DNA of 64,000 nt from Siccirubricoccus sp. G192 (GTDB taxonomy: Bacteria > Pseudomonadota > Alphaproteobacteria > Acetobacterales > Acetobacteraceae), in assembly GCF_019084075.1 (NCBI RefSeq), contig NZ_JAHREN010000001.1, positions 1,213,501-1,277,500 on the forward strand. Direction: 5' to 3'. Positions 41,538-49,668 of the stretch are shown here, piece by piece (the stretch's first letter is position 1; each line of letters starts with the position of its first letter). A model generated the notes under the pieces. It made no database searches. It had not been told where the DNA came from and worked only from the letters and a program-made list of their open reading frames with translations. The position numbers and the translations under genes are program-made.

Positions 41538-41561
41538 GCACCCGGGTCTCGCCTCGGGTGC
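41538..41561. repeat. Inverted repeat (hairpin B), related to hairpin A
   Basis: GCACCCG (41538-41544) pairs with CGGGTGC (41555-41561). Both copies are preceded by GAT and followed by TG, and the right arms share CTCGGG and GTGCTG, so they look like diverged copies of one element. The function is unknown. Confidence 0.5.
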
Positions 41562-41716
41562 TGGATGATGCAGCATTGCCGCGGCCAGGAATGCCGGATG
41601 CTGGTGATCGGCCCCGGCAGCGCGTACCGGCTTGCCCGGCTTCGGACTGCCCGCCATTCTGCGCGGCGCCTGACCATGGCCTCGCGCCGGTGCCTGGCAG
41701 CGAGGGAGACAATGTC

Positions 41717-42160
41717 ATGGCGCATCCGACCCATCCGGAGGCGGTGCCCGAAGGCTTCGTGCCCGCCACCCATGGCGGACCCTATGCGAAGGAACTCGGC
41801 CCTTTCTGGTCGAAGCCGGAGGAATCGCAGGTCACGCTCGGCCTGCGGCTGCAGCACCGCCACTGCAATTCCGCCGGTGCCGCGCATGGCGGTTTCGTCG
41901 CCACCCTGGCCGATCTCGGCCTGATCCATGCGGTTTCAGTGATGCGCGAGCGGGAGGGCCGGCCGCGGCACCACCTGACCACTGTCACCCTGACCGTGGA
42001 TTATGTCGCCCCGGCCAAGGAGGGGTGCTGGCTGGAGGTGCGTGCCGAGGTCTCGCGCCTCGGCCGCAACCTGTGCTTCACCGAGGGCGTGATGCTGGCC
42101 GATGGCAAGCGCGTGGCGCGGGTCAGCGCCGTGATGGCGGTGCTGGGACCGAGGACCTGA
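41717..42160 (+). CDS. PaaI-type hotdog thioesterase
   Basis: A 147-residue hotdog-fold protein. The active-site helix is NSAGAAHGGFVATLADLGLI, and the central strand VTLTVDYVAPAKEGCWLEVR plus a C-terminal ARVSAVMAVLG strand complete the fold. These enzymes hydrolyse acyl-CoA or aryl-CoA thioesters. The start at 41717 (MAHPTHPEAVPEGF) gives the standard length. It is divergent from the CoxMSL-type operon. Confidence 0.87.
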   Translation: MAHPTHPEAVPEGFVPATHGGPYAKELGPFWSKPEESQVTLGLRLQHRHCNSAGAAHGGFVATLADLGLIHAVSVMREREGRPRHHLTTVTLTVDYVAPAKEGCWLEVRAEVSRLGRNLCFTEGVMLADGKRVARVSAVMAVLGPRT

Positions 42161-42264
42161 TTTCCCCCGCCATCGCTGGTCCGGGACGGTGCGCCGCCTT
42201 CGTTGCATGCCGTCCCGGAGGTGCCCTTTTCATGATCCCCGACCGGCACCCGCATGCATCTCCG

Positions 42265-42468
42265 TCAATCCTCGAGGAGGAACGTGACCTCCATCGTGAC
42301 GCGGTATTCGGAGATCTTGCCATTGCTGACGCTCGCCTTCTGTTCGACGACGTGCAGCCCGGTGATTCCGCGCAATGTCTTGCTGGCGCGCTCGAGGCCC
42401 TCACGCACGGCGGCGTCGAAGCTCTCGGACGAGGCCGCGGTGACTTTCGATACGCTTGCTACTGCCAT
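42265..42468 (-). CDS. Dodecin family flavin-binding protein
   Basis: A 67-residue protein (MAVASVSKVTAASSESFDAA to EYRVTMEVTFLLED) matching dodecin along its whole length, including the W-less but typical GLHVVEQKASVSNGKISEYR segment. Dodecins form hollow dodecamers that store or buffer flavins or CoA. The start at 42468 was chosen by homology; the same frame stays open far upstream, but that sequence is only the shadow of the lyase gene opposite. Confidence 0.88.
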   Translation of the reverse strand: MAVASVSKVTAASSESFDAAVREGLERASKTLRGITGLHVVEQKASVSNGKISEYRVTMEVTFLLED

Positions 42469-42693
42469 GTCTGCCTCCCTTCGAAGCGCCGGCTCGGGCT
42501 GGCTTGGCCGGCGCCGGAAGCATAGGTCGGTCCGCCCTACGCCCGTGAGCCTTCCTTCGGAGCCGCACGAATGCGTGTTGCGGCGGCTCCGCCCTGGTCC
42601 CGCCGGCGTACCGGCGCCCTCGGCCCCGCTCGCTTGGTCGGAAGGAGGAATGGCCCTACCATCGCAGGCGAGAAACAATGCCGAGGAGCCTCC

Positions 42694-43557
42694 ATGACCC
42701 CGCCCGACCGCCTGCGTGCCCTGTTGGCCGAACCCGGCTTCGTCGTGATGCCGGCCGTATGGGATGGCCTCAGCGCCAGGCTGGCGGCCGGCGCCGGCTT
42801 CAGGACGGCATTCCTCTCCGGGTCCTGCGTCGCGGCAAGCCGACTGGGCGGGCCGGATCTCGACCTGATCTCCTTCGGAGAGATGTTCGACTCCTTCAAC
42901 ATGGTGCATGGCGCGGCGCCGGAGACATTGGTGCTCGCCGATGGCGACCATGGCTACGGCAATGCCATGAACGTGCAGCGCACGGTGCGTGCCTATGGCC
43001 GTGCCGGCGCCGCCGCCATATTGATCGAGGACAAGATCACCCCCCGCGCCCTGACCGCGGCCGGCAAGCCCTGCCTGCCGCGCGAGGAAGCGCGGATGAA
43101 GCTCCGCGCGGCCGTGGAGGCGGCGAAGGAATCCGGCATCCTGGTCCTGGCGCGCACGGATTGCCGGCCGACCCAGGGCATCGATGAGGCTGTGGCGCGG
43201 ATCGAGATGTTCGTGCAGGAGGGTGCCGACATCCTCTTCCTGGACTCTCCCGCGGATGACGGGGAAATCCGCCGCGCTGTCGCCGCCGCCGGCGGGCGGC
43301 CGTCCTTCGCCGTGCTCTCCCCCGGGGCACCACGGGCGACACCGTCGCGCAGCCAGGCCGCCGCACTGGGCTTCAAGATCGGCACCTATCCGACGGGCAT
43401 GCTCTCGCCCGCGGCAGCCGGGATGAAGGCCGGCTTGGCGGCGCTGGCCGCCGGTGAGGCGGAGGCGGCAAGCGCGCTGCCGCCGGCGGAACTTCGCTCG
43501 ACATTGGGCTATGTGGATTACGATGCCCGGGCGCAGCGCTTCATGATTCCGGGCTGA
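42694..43557 (+). CDS. Isocitrate lyase/PEP mutase superfamily protein
   Basis: A 287-residue TIM-barrel lyase. The start at 42694 follows a GAGGAGCC ribosome-binding site. The metal-binding segment is LADGDHGYGNAMNVQRTVRA, followed by GAAAILIEDKITPRAL and LVLARTDCRPTQGIDEAVAR. The KKCGH catalytic loop of true isocitrate lyases is missing, so it is closer to the oxaloacetate decarboxylase, 2-methylisocitrate lyase or carboxyphosphonoenolpyruvate branch. Substrate unknown; it cleaves or rearranges a carboxylic acid. Confidence 0.87.
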   Translation: MTPPDRLRALLAEPGFVVMPAVWDGLSARLAAGAGFRTAFLSGSCVAASRLGGPDLDLISFGEMFDSFNMVHGAAPETLVLADGDHGYGNAMNVQRTVRAYGRAGAAAILIEDKITPRALTAAGKPCLPREEARMKLRAAVEAAKESGILVLARTDCRPTQGIDEAVARIEMFVQEGADILFLDSPADDGEIRRAVAAAGGRPSFAVLSPGAPRATPSRSQAAALGFKIGTYPTGMLSPAAAGMKAGLAALAAGEAEAASALPPAELRSTLGYVDYDARAQRFMIPG

Positions 43558-43587
43558 CATTCCGGAACGGGGCGATGCTGATCGGGA

Positions 43588-45435
43588 TCAGCCCGCCCGC
43601 ATCGCCGATACGCTGCGTTCGGCGCCTTCCTCCCGCGCTGCGGCAGCGGCGGGGAGGATGAAGCGGAAGGTCGCGCCGCCCTCCGGGTTGGGCGCGACCC
43701 AGATCCGCCCACCATGCGCCTCGATGATGGTGCGGCAGACCGACAGGCCGACGCCCATGCCGTCCGGCTTGGTCGTGACAAAGGACTTGAAGAGGTCGGG
43801 CGCGATCTCGGCGGGAATGCCCGGCCCGGTATCCGCGACCGCGATCTCGACCATCCCGGCCTCGACGGGGCGCGTGGAGACCGTAAGCCGGCGCAGGTCG
43901 CTCCCCTCCATCGCCTCGATGGCATTGTGCATGAGGCTGACCAGCACCTGTTGCAGCTGGGTCCGGTCCGCCAGCACGCATCGTGCCCGCGGGTCGAGGT
44001 CCAGCCGGATCTCGGCCTGCCGCTGCCTGGCGGGAAACGAGGCGAGCTCGGTGGCCCCTTGCACCACCTCCGCCAGGTCCTCGGTGCGCCTGTCCGTGTC
44101 GCCTCGCGCGACGAAGCCGCGCATCCGGCGGATGATCTGCCCGGCATGGATGGTCTGCTGCGCCGCCGCGGCCAGCGCCTCCCGCACCGCGGCCAGGCGC
44201 GCGGCGGGGTCGGCGCCGTCGAGCATGCGCCGCGAGCCGTTGATGTAGTTTGTCGCGGCCGCCAGCGGCTGGTTCAACTCATGCGCGAGCGTCGTGGCCA
44301 TCTGCCCGATCTCGCTGGCCCGCGCCACATGCAGGAACTCCGCCTGCAACTCCCGGACGCGGCGGTCGCTCGCCCGCAGCGCCTCCTCGGCCTGCCTGCG
44401 CCCGGTGATGTCCTGCGCGATGGCGACGGCGCCGAGCAGGCGCCCGGCCGCGTCCCTGATCGGCGCGGCCGAGTCCAGGATCACCCTCTCGCCGCCATCG
44501 AAGCGGCGGATCCGGATGCCCTCGCCAAGGGAGGTCTCGCCGGAGCCGAGGGCGCGTTCCAGGCACCAGTCCCCGGGCACGAGCGGGGCGCCGGTGTCCA
44601 GCCTGCTGCCCTGGTATCCGTGGCAGGCGCCTTCGCCCAGACCAGGGGGCGCCCCGCCCCAGATGCGCACCGCCTCGGCATTGGTGCGCACCACCCGGCC
44701 GGAGGCATCGGCGAGGAAGACGCCGACCGGCAACGCATCGAGCAGGACGCCGGCCGAGATGCGTTCAAACTCGGCGCCCGCCCGCTCCTCCAGAAGCGCC
44801 TCGATCGAACGATCCCGGCTGGCGAGGGTGCGGCGGAGCAGGACCACCGCCAAGCCGAGCAGCAGGGCGGCCAGGGCGCCAGCCCCGAAGGCCAGGCCGG
44901 CGCTGCTCATCGCCCGCCACCACTCCCGGTGCTGCGCAGCGTCGCGGTCGCGGAGGATGCTTTGTTGCAGCGCCGAGACCTCGGCACGCAGCGCCTGCAT
45001 GAGGCGCTGGCCCTCGCCGGTGCCGATGACGGCGAGCGCGGCATCGGCGCCGGCGGTGCGGCGCAGCTCCACGACCCCTCGCAAATGCTCGAGCTTGGCG
45101 CGGGTGCGGCTGCCGACGGCCTCCAGGTGGCGCCGCCGGTCGGCATCGCCTGCCACCGCCGCCGCGGCGGCGAGGGCCTCCTCGATGTCCCGGAGCGCCT
45201 GGTGGTAGGGGCCGAGATAGGCCTCGTCGCCGGTCAGGAGATAGCCGCGCCCGCCCGTCTCGGCATCCTTCACGATGGAGAGGAGGGTCTCGACGCGCAG
45301 CAGCGCATCGGTGGCGCGGTTCCCGCTCGCCCGGACCGCCGCAAAGGTGCCGAGATTGACCGCGAGCATGGCGGCAGCGCCCGCGAGCAGCGCGAGCGCC
45401 CCCCAGGCCATCAGCGAGGAACGCCGGAACCTCAT
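43588..45435 (-). CDS. CHASE3-PAS sensor histidine kinase
   Basis: A 615-residue membrane kinase. The start at 45435 gives an N-terminal transmembrane helix (MAWGALALLAGAAAMLAVNL), then a CHASE3-like periplasmic domain with the TLLSIVKDAETGGRGYLLTG signature (residues 50-69) and a second membrane helix near 180-200. A PAS domain follows (residues 225-345), then a HisKA with His385 ([17 protein letters not shown]) and an HATPase with NAIEAM and DTGPGIP. The kinase core is close to that of the FixL protein at 47589. No receiver is fused. It may feed FixJ or the single receiver at 47193. Confidence 0.9.
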   Translation of the reverse strand: MRFRRSSLMAWGALALLAGAAAMLAVNLGTFAAVRASGNRATDALLRVETLLSIVKDAETGGRGYLLTGDEAYLGPYHQALRDIEEALAAAAAVAGDADRRRHLEAVGSRTRAKLEHLRGVVELRRTAGADAALAVIGTGEGQRLMQALRAEVSALQQSILRDRDAAQHREWWRAMSSAGLAFGAGALAALLLGLAVVLLRRTLASRDRSIEALLEERAGAEFERISAGVLLDALPVGVFLADASGRVVRTNAEAVRIWGGAPPGLGEGACHGYQGSRLDTGAPLVPGDWCLERALGSGETSLGEGIRIRRFDGGERVILDSAAPIRDAAGRLLGAVAIAQDITGRRQAEEALRASDRRVRELQAEFLHVARASEIGQMATTLAHELNQPLAAATNYINGSRRMLDGADPAARLAAVREALAAAAQQTIHAGQIIRRMRGFVARGDTDRRTEDLAEVVQGATELASFPARQRQAEIRLDLDPRARCVLADRTQLQQVLVSLMHNAIEAMEGSDLRRLTVSTRPVEAGMVEIAVADTGPGIPAEIAPDLFKSFVTTKPDGMGVGLSVCRTIIEAHGGRIWVAPNPEGGATFRFILPAAAAAREEGAERSVSAMRAG

Positions 45436-45502
45436 GTTGCCCGCCGCGCGGATGCACCCCGCGCTATCTCGTCCCTGTCGGCGGCCGAGGCTTCGGCCTG
45501 GA

Positions 45503-46223
45503 TCAATGCCGGGTATCCGTCCCGAAGGCCTCGAGCGCATCCCTGTCGCGGATCTCGATCCCGGACCTGGTGACCGCGACCGTGCCGTCGCGGCACAATT
45601 GGGCGATGTTGCGGGAGACGGTTTCGATGGTCAGGCCGAGATGGTCGGCGATATCGGCGCGCGGCATCGGCAGGTCCACGGCGCCCTGGCCTTGCCCCGG
45701 GGCGCGCGCGGCCATCTCCAGCAGGAAGGACGCGATGCGCTCGCTCGCCGACTTGCGGCCGAGGAGGAACATCTTCTCATGCGCCCGCCGCAGGTTCTGC
45801 ATGGTGAGGCTGCGCAGGCGCAGCGCCAGCACGCCATGCTGTTCCGCCATCGTGTCGATGACCCCGCGCGGGTAGCGCATGACGACCATGTCGGCCAGGG
45901 CCTCGGCCGAGAGGTGGTGCGTGCCGAGGGAGTCGAAGCCGAACAGGTCGCCGGGCAGCAGGAATTCGGCGATATGCCGCCGGCCCCCCCTCATCGAGGC
46001 CCACGGTCCGGACGCTGCCGCTCAGGATCCGGTAGCAGAACCGAGCAGCATCGCCGGCGGCGTAGAATTCCTGGCCGCGTCGGGCCATCTGCCGGGTCCC
46101 GAATTGCTCCAGAAGGTCGAGGGCTGCCGGTGCAGGCGCCTGGGGCGCCGGGGCGGTTGCGGGGGCCCGCCAGCCGGCAGCGAGGTGGGGGCGGGTCTCT
46201 GCCGTCCGGGTCTGCACCTGCAT
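45503..46223 (-). pseudogene. fixK: FNR/CRP-family regulator of the FixK type, frameshift in a G run
   Basis: The start at 46223 (MQVQTRTAETRPHLAAGWRA) leads into the cyclic-nucleotide-like sensor domain: RQMARRGQEFYAAGDAARFC, then SVRTVGLDEGG. The rest is in the next frame: RRHIAEFLLPGDLFGFDSLG and the DNA-binding end RADIADHLGLTIETVSRNIA. The break is a run of seven C on the plus strand at 45984-45990; six would restore a 239-residue protein. There is no N-terminal CxxC cluster, so it is FixK-like rather than an oxygen-labile FNR. A FixJ-type box lies about 82 bases upstream. It may be a real mutation, a slippery tract, or a sequencing error. Confidence 0.8.
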
Positions 46224-46304
46224 CGTCCACTCCTCTCGGGCCTTTGGGCCATGCCTTGGCCTCGGGTGTAAGGAGGGGTGGGGCAGCCCGGGAATTGGGA
46301 GTTG

Positions 46305-46326
46305 TCCGTAGGGGAAACTACGTAGG
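46305..46326 (-). promoter_or_regulatory. Candidate FixJ-binding box driving the FixK-like gene
   Basis: On the minus strand the sequence is CCTACGTAGTTTCCCCTACG followed by G. TACGTAGTTTCCC resembles the FixJ box of rhizobial fixK/nifA-type promoters as I remember it (TA-C/A-GTAGTTTCCC), and the flanking CCTACG and CTACGG form an imperfect dyad. It lies 82-103 bases upstream of the FixK-like start in the correct direction, between fixK and fixJ. Confidence 0.6.
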
Positions 46327-46441
46327 GGGGCTGGCAGCCGTCGGGATCTGGACCGGGCCTGATCTGGACCCGGGCCTGGCGGCCGGGTATTCGGCATTCT
46401 CCTGCCGATGGGCTCGCAACGGCTTTGGGGAGCATCTGCCG

Positions 46442-47233
46442 ATGATGGACGAGGCGGCCGTCCATGTGATCGACGACGACGAGGCGGTTCGCCATTCCCT
46501 GGCCTTCCTGTTCGAATCCGCGGGGCTGCCGGTCCATACCTATGAGTCGGCCATTGCCTTCCTGGGGATTGCCGGCGGCCTCCGTTGCGGCTGCATCCTC
46601 ACCGATGTGCGGATGCCGGGCCTCGACGGCCTGGCATTGCAGCAGAAGCTGCTGGAGAGGGGCATCCGGCTGCCGGTGATCGTCATGACCGGGCATGGCG
46701 ACGTGCCGGTCGCGGTGCAGGCGCTGAAGGCCGGCGCGGTCGATTTCATCGAGAAGCCCTTCGATGACGAGGCGCTGCTGGCCGCCGTCCGCGCCGCGCT
46801 CGAGGCCAGCCGGCGCATCAGCGAGCGTGAGACCGAGGTCCAGGACATCGCCGCCCGGCTGGCCAGCCTCACCCCGCGGGAGCGCCAGGTGCTCGACCGG
46901 CTCGTGGCGGGGCAGCCGAACAAGACCATCGCCTACGACCTTGGCGCGAGCCCGAGGACCGTGGAGGTGCACCGCGCCCGGGTCATGGAGAAGATGGGCG
47001 CGCGCAGCCTCTCGGAACTCGTGCGGATGGCGCTCAGCGTCGGCGCCGGTCAGGACATGCAGGATACGCGCCCCCCCCTGGCTGATCCAGATCAAGGCAG
47101 GGCGCCCGGCGGGCTGGTAGACGAAGGGCGCCAGGCCGCCCCTGGGCGGTCGAGGCGCGGCTGGAACGGAGCCGCTGGTCGGAGCACGCGGAATGAGCAG
47201 CCAGACTGGCCCGGTCGTCGCGGTCGTCGATGA
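46442..47233 (+). CDS. fixJ: FixJ response regulator (LuxR-type output)
   Basis: The protein starts MMDEAAVHVIDDDEAVRHSL, with the receiver Asp55 (CILTDVRMPGLDGLALQQKL) and the MTGHGDVPVAVQALKAGAVD segment characteristic of FixJ. The GerE/LuxR helix-turn-helix follows (LTPRERQVLDRLVAGQPNKT to VEVHRARVMEKMGARSLSEL). FixJ proteins are about 205 residues; this frame runs to 264 because a run of eight C near 47071-47078 leads into a non-homologous tail. With one base fewer the protein would end at 47120. The tail overlaps the next gene by 41 bases. Partner: the FixL-like kinase at 47589. Confidence 0.9.
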   Translation: MMDEAAVHVIDDDEAVRHSLAFLFESAGLPVHTYESAIAFLGIAGGLRCGCILTDVRMPGLDGLALQQKLLERGIRLPVIVMTGHGDVPVAVQALKAGAVDFIEKPFDDEALLAAVRAALEASRRISERETEVQDIAARLASLTPRERQVLDRLVAGQPNKTIAYDLGASPRTVEVHRARVMEKMGARSLSELVRMALSVGAGQDMQDTRPPLADPDQGRAPGGLVDEGRQAAPGRSRRGWNGAAGRSTRNEQPDWPGRRGRR

Positions 47234-47564
47234 CGACCCGGGGGTGCGCGACTCCCTCCGCTTCCTGCTGGAGACGGCGGGGCACGATGTCGCGGTCTAT
47301 GCATCGGGGCCGCAATTCCTCCTGCGGGCCGATCCTTCCCGCCTGGCCTGCCTGGTGCTCGACCAGCAGATGCCGGACATGACCGGGCTCGACCTCCTGG
47401 CGCGCCTACGGGCCCAGGGGCTGGCCACGCCGGTGCTGCTGATCGTGAGCACGCCCGGCCCGGCCGTCGCCCGGCGCGCAGCGGAACTCGGCGTGGCCGG
47501 GGTGATCGAGAAGCCGCTGTCCCAGGACGACCTGCTGGCCCGGATCGAGGCGGCGGTGGCCTGA
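47193..47564 (+). CDS. FixJ-like single receiver domain
   Basis: A 123-residue receiver (VVAVVDDDPGVRDSLRFLLE, Asp57 in CLVLDQQMPDMTG, Lys in GVIEKPLSQDD) closely resembling the FixJ receiver but without a DNA-binding domain. Such proteins (FixT/DivK-like position) can compete for phosphate or connect two kinases. Here it sits between fixJ and the convergent fixL, which makes a modulating role in the same pathway plausible. Confidence 0.85.
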   Translation: MSSQTGPVVAVVDDDPGVRDSLRFLLETAGHDVAVYASGPQFLLRADPSRLACLVLDQQMPDMTGLDLLARLRAQGLATPVLLIVSTPGPAVARRAAELGVAGVIEKPLSQDDLLARIEAAVA

Positions 47565-47588
47565 TCCGCCTGTAGGCCGCGGGCCGGT

Positions 47589-49454
47589 TCAGTCGGTTGC
47601 CGCCTCCGCCGGTGCGATGGGCATGGTGAACCGGAAGATGGTCCCGCCCCCCGGGTTCGGCTCCGTCCAGATCCGGCCGCCATGCGCCTCCACGATCGTG
47701 CGGCAGATCGAGAGCCCGACGCCCATGCCTTCGCGCTTCGTCGTCACGAAGGGCTGGAACAGTTGCGCCGCGACGTCCGGCGCAAGGCCGGGGCCGGTAT
47801 CGGCAACGCCGAAGAGGACCATCCCCTCCCCCGGCGCGACCGAGACCGTGAGTTCGCGCCGCTCGGTTCCGGCCATCGCCTCGATCGCGTTGCGGATCAG
47901 GTTCAGCAGCACCTGCTGCACCTGCACCCGGTCGACGAAGACCCGGGGCGAGCGCCAGTCCACCTGGAGCTGGGCCTTGATGCCGCGCTCCTTGACGCCG
48001 ACCAGGGCGAGGGCGCTCGCCTCCTCGGCCAGTTTCGAGGCGCTCTCCGCCCGCATCTCGGTTTCGCCCCGGGTGACGAAATCCCGCAGCCTGCGGATGA
48101 TCTGGCCGCTACGCAGGGTCTGCTCGGCGGCCAGCGTCACCGCCTGGCCGATGCGCGCCAGGTCCAGGGGCGCGGGCGCGCCCAGCAGCCGCTGGCAGGC
48201 CCGGAGGTAGTTGGTCGTCGCGGTGAGCGGCTGGTTCAGCTCATGCGCCAGCGTCGCGGCCATCTGGCCCATGGCGTTCAGCCGCGAGACGTGGAGCAAT
48301 TCGGATTGCAGCTCCTGCAGCCGTGCCTCCGTTTCCTGGCGCTCCGTCAGGTCGCGCACGAAGCCGGTGAAGAGGCGGCGCCCGCCGCGGTTCACCTCGC
48401 CCACCGACAGTTCCATGGGAAAGGTGCTGCCGTCCTTCCGCTGGCCGACGACGAGGCGGCCGATCCCGATGATCCGCCGCTCTCCGGTCCTGAGGTAGCG
48501 GTCGAGGTAGCCGTCATGCGCCTCCCGATAGGGCGAGGGCATCAGGATGTTGACGTTGCGGCCGCAGACCTCCTCGGCGGTATAGCCAAAGAGCCGTTCG
48601 GCGGCGGCGCTGAAGGACTGGATGATGCCGCGCTCGCCGATGACGACCATGGCATCCGGCACGGTCTCCAGGATCGTGCGGAGATGCGCCTCGCGTTCCT
48701 CGAAGCCGGCCTGGGCGCGCCTGGCCTCGGTGAGGTCGGTCTGCAGGACGACGGCCCCGCCCGAGCCTCCGCTCACATCGGGGACGGCCAGGATCCGCCA
48801 CCAGCACATCCGGCCCTCGGCCGAGCAGGCATATTCCATGCCGAAGGCGCCGCTTTCATGCGCCAGCACGCGGCGCAACCCCTCGGCGATCGTCTGCGCC
48901 GCCTCCGTTCCGATGCCCTCGGCCGCCGCGCAGGCCCGCAGGTAATCGGCGCCGAGGTCGGCCCGGGCTCCGGCAAAGCCGGCAGCGGCCCCGGCGAGGC
49001 TCCCCCAGGCCGGGTTCACGGCGAGAATCCTGCCGCCCTGGTCCAGCAGCGCGATCGGCATCGGCAGCGCGTCGATGATCGGCGCACGGCGCTGCGGCGT
49101 CGCGGCCGCGCCCTCCGTGACGAGGACGGTCGCGCCTGGGGCCGGTTCGCCGGAGGCGGGACGATCGGGCAGGATCAGCACGCGCCAGGGCCCGAACCCA
49201 CCACGCCCCGCGAGTGTCGCCTGCATCGGCTGGCCGCTTGCCAGGGCCTGATCAAGGGCGGGCTGCCACGTCTCCCCGCCGGCGGGGACCAGGGCAGCCG
49301 CGAAGGGACAGCCGCGGCTGCTGGCCTCCAGACCGAAGATCTCCGCCGCCTCCGGGGTGAAATCCCGGATCGCCCCCTGCCGGTCGAGGAAGATGATCGG
49401 GAGTGATGCGCGCTCGGGCATTCGCGGCTGCATGCGTTTCCGTGGAGGGGTCAT
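47589..49454 (-). CDS. fixL: FixL-type heme-PAS oxygen-sensing histidine kinase
   Basis: A 621-residue kinase without clear transmembrane helices. It carries three PAS-like regions: about residues 15-115, 125-245 and 255-370. The third is a heme [23 protein letters not shown], then HDGYLDRY with proximal-ligand His313, Arg319 and, 20 residues after the His, Arg333 in IIGIGR. This spacing equals His200, Arg206 and Arg220 of Bradyrhizobium FixL; its His214 is Arg327 here. HisKA has His404 ([17 protein letters not shown]) and the HATPase has [10 protein letters not shown] and DTGPG. It is convergent with fixJ and the small receiver. Oxygen should inhibit the kinase. Confidence 0.9.
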   Translation of the reverse strand: MTPPRKRMQPRMPERASLPIIFLDRQGAIRDFTPEAAEIFGLEASSRGCPFAAALVPAGGETWQPALDQALASGQPMQATLAGRGGFGPWRVLILPDRPASGEPAPGATVLVTEGAAATPQRRAPIIDALPMPIALLDQGGRILAVNPAWGSLAGAAAGFAGARADLGADYLRACAAAEGIGTEAAQTIAEGLRRVLAHESGAFGMEYACSAEGRMCWWRILAVPDVSGGSGGAVVLQTDLTEARRAQAGFEEREAHLRTILETVPDAMVVIGERGIIQSFSAAAERLFGYTAEEVCGRNVNILMPSPYREAHDGYLDRYLRTGERRIIGIGRLVVGQRKDGSTFPMELSVGEVNRGGRRLFTGFVRDLTERQETEARLQELQSELLHVSRLNAMGQMAATLAHELNQPLTATTNYLRACQRLLGAPAPLDLARIGQAVTLAAEQTLRSGQIIRRLRDFVTRGETEMRAESASKLAEEASALALVGVKERGIKAQLQVDWRSPRVFVDRVQVQQVLLNLIRNAIEAMAGTERRELTVSVAPGEGMVLFGVADTGPGLAPDVAAQLFQPFVTTKREGMGVGLSICRTIVEAHGGRIWTEPNPGGGTIFRFTMPIAPAEAATD

Positions 49455-49668
49455 TGCGGCCTCACTCTCCGCCCGGGTGGCCCGGGCCTCAAGGGCGCTT
49501 CGCCCGGGTGGCGGAAATCCTGGCCGGGCGCCCGCATCCGCAGCAGGGGTTGTCAGGTGCCGGCGCGGCTTCCAGGATCACCGGCCGCTCGCGCCAGTGG
49601 GGCGCGGGGGTGGGGCAAAGACCAGGCCGCAGGCCTCCCGCGGCGCCGGACAGGCAGGAGCACGGCTG

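Noticed and set aside
42469..43560. 431-residue frame on the minus strand that ends in dodecin
   Set aside because: Only the last 67 codons are real (dodecin). The rest lies opposite the isocitrate-lyase-like gene and has no homology pattern.
45275..46441. Long N-terminal extension of fixJ
   Set aside because: The frame is open for about 390 codons upstream, but this is antisense to the FixK-like gene and the kinase; FixJ homology starts at 46442.
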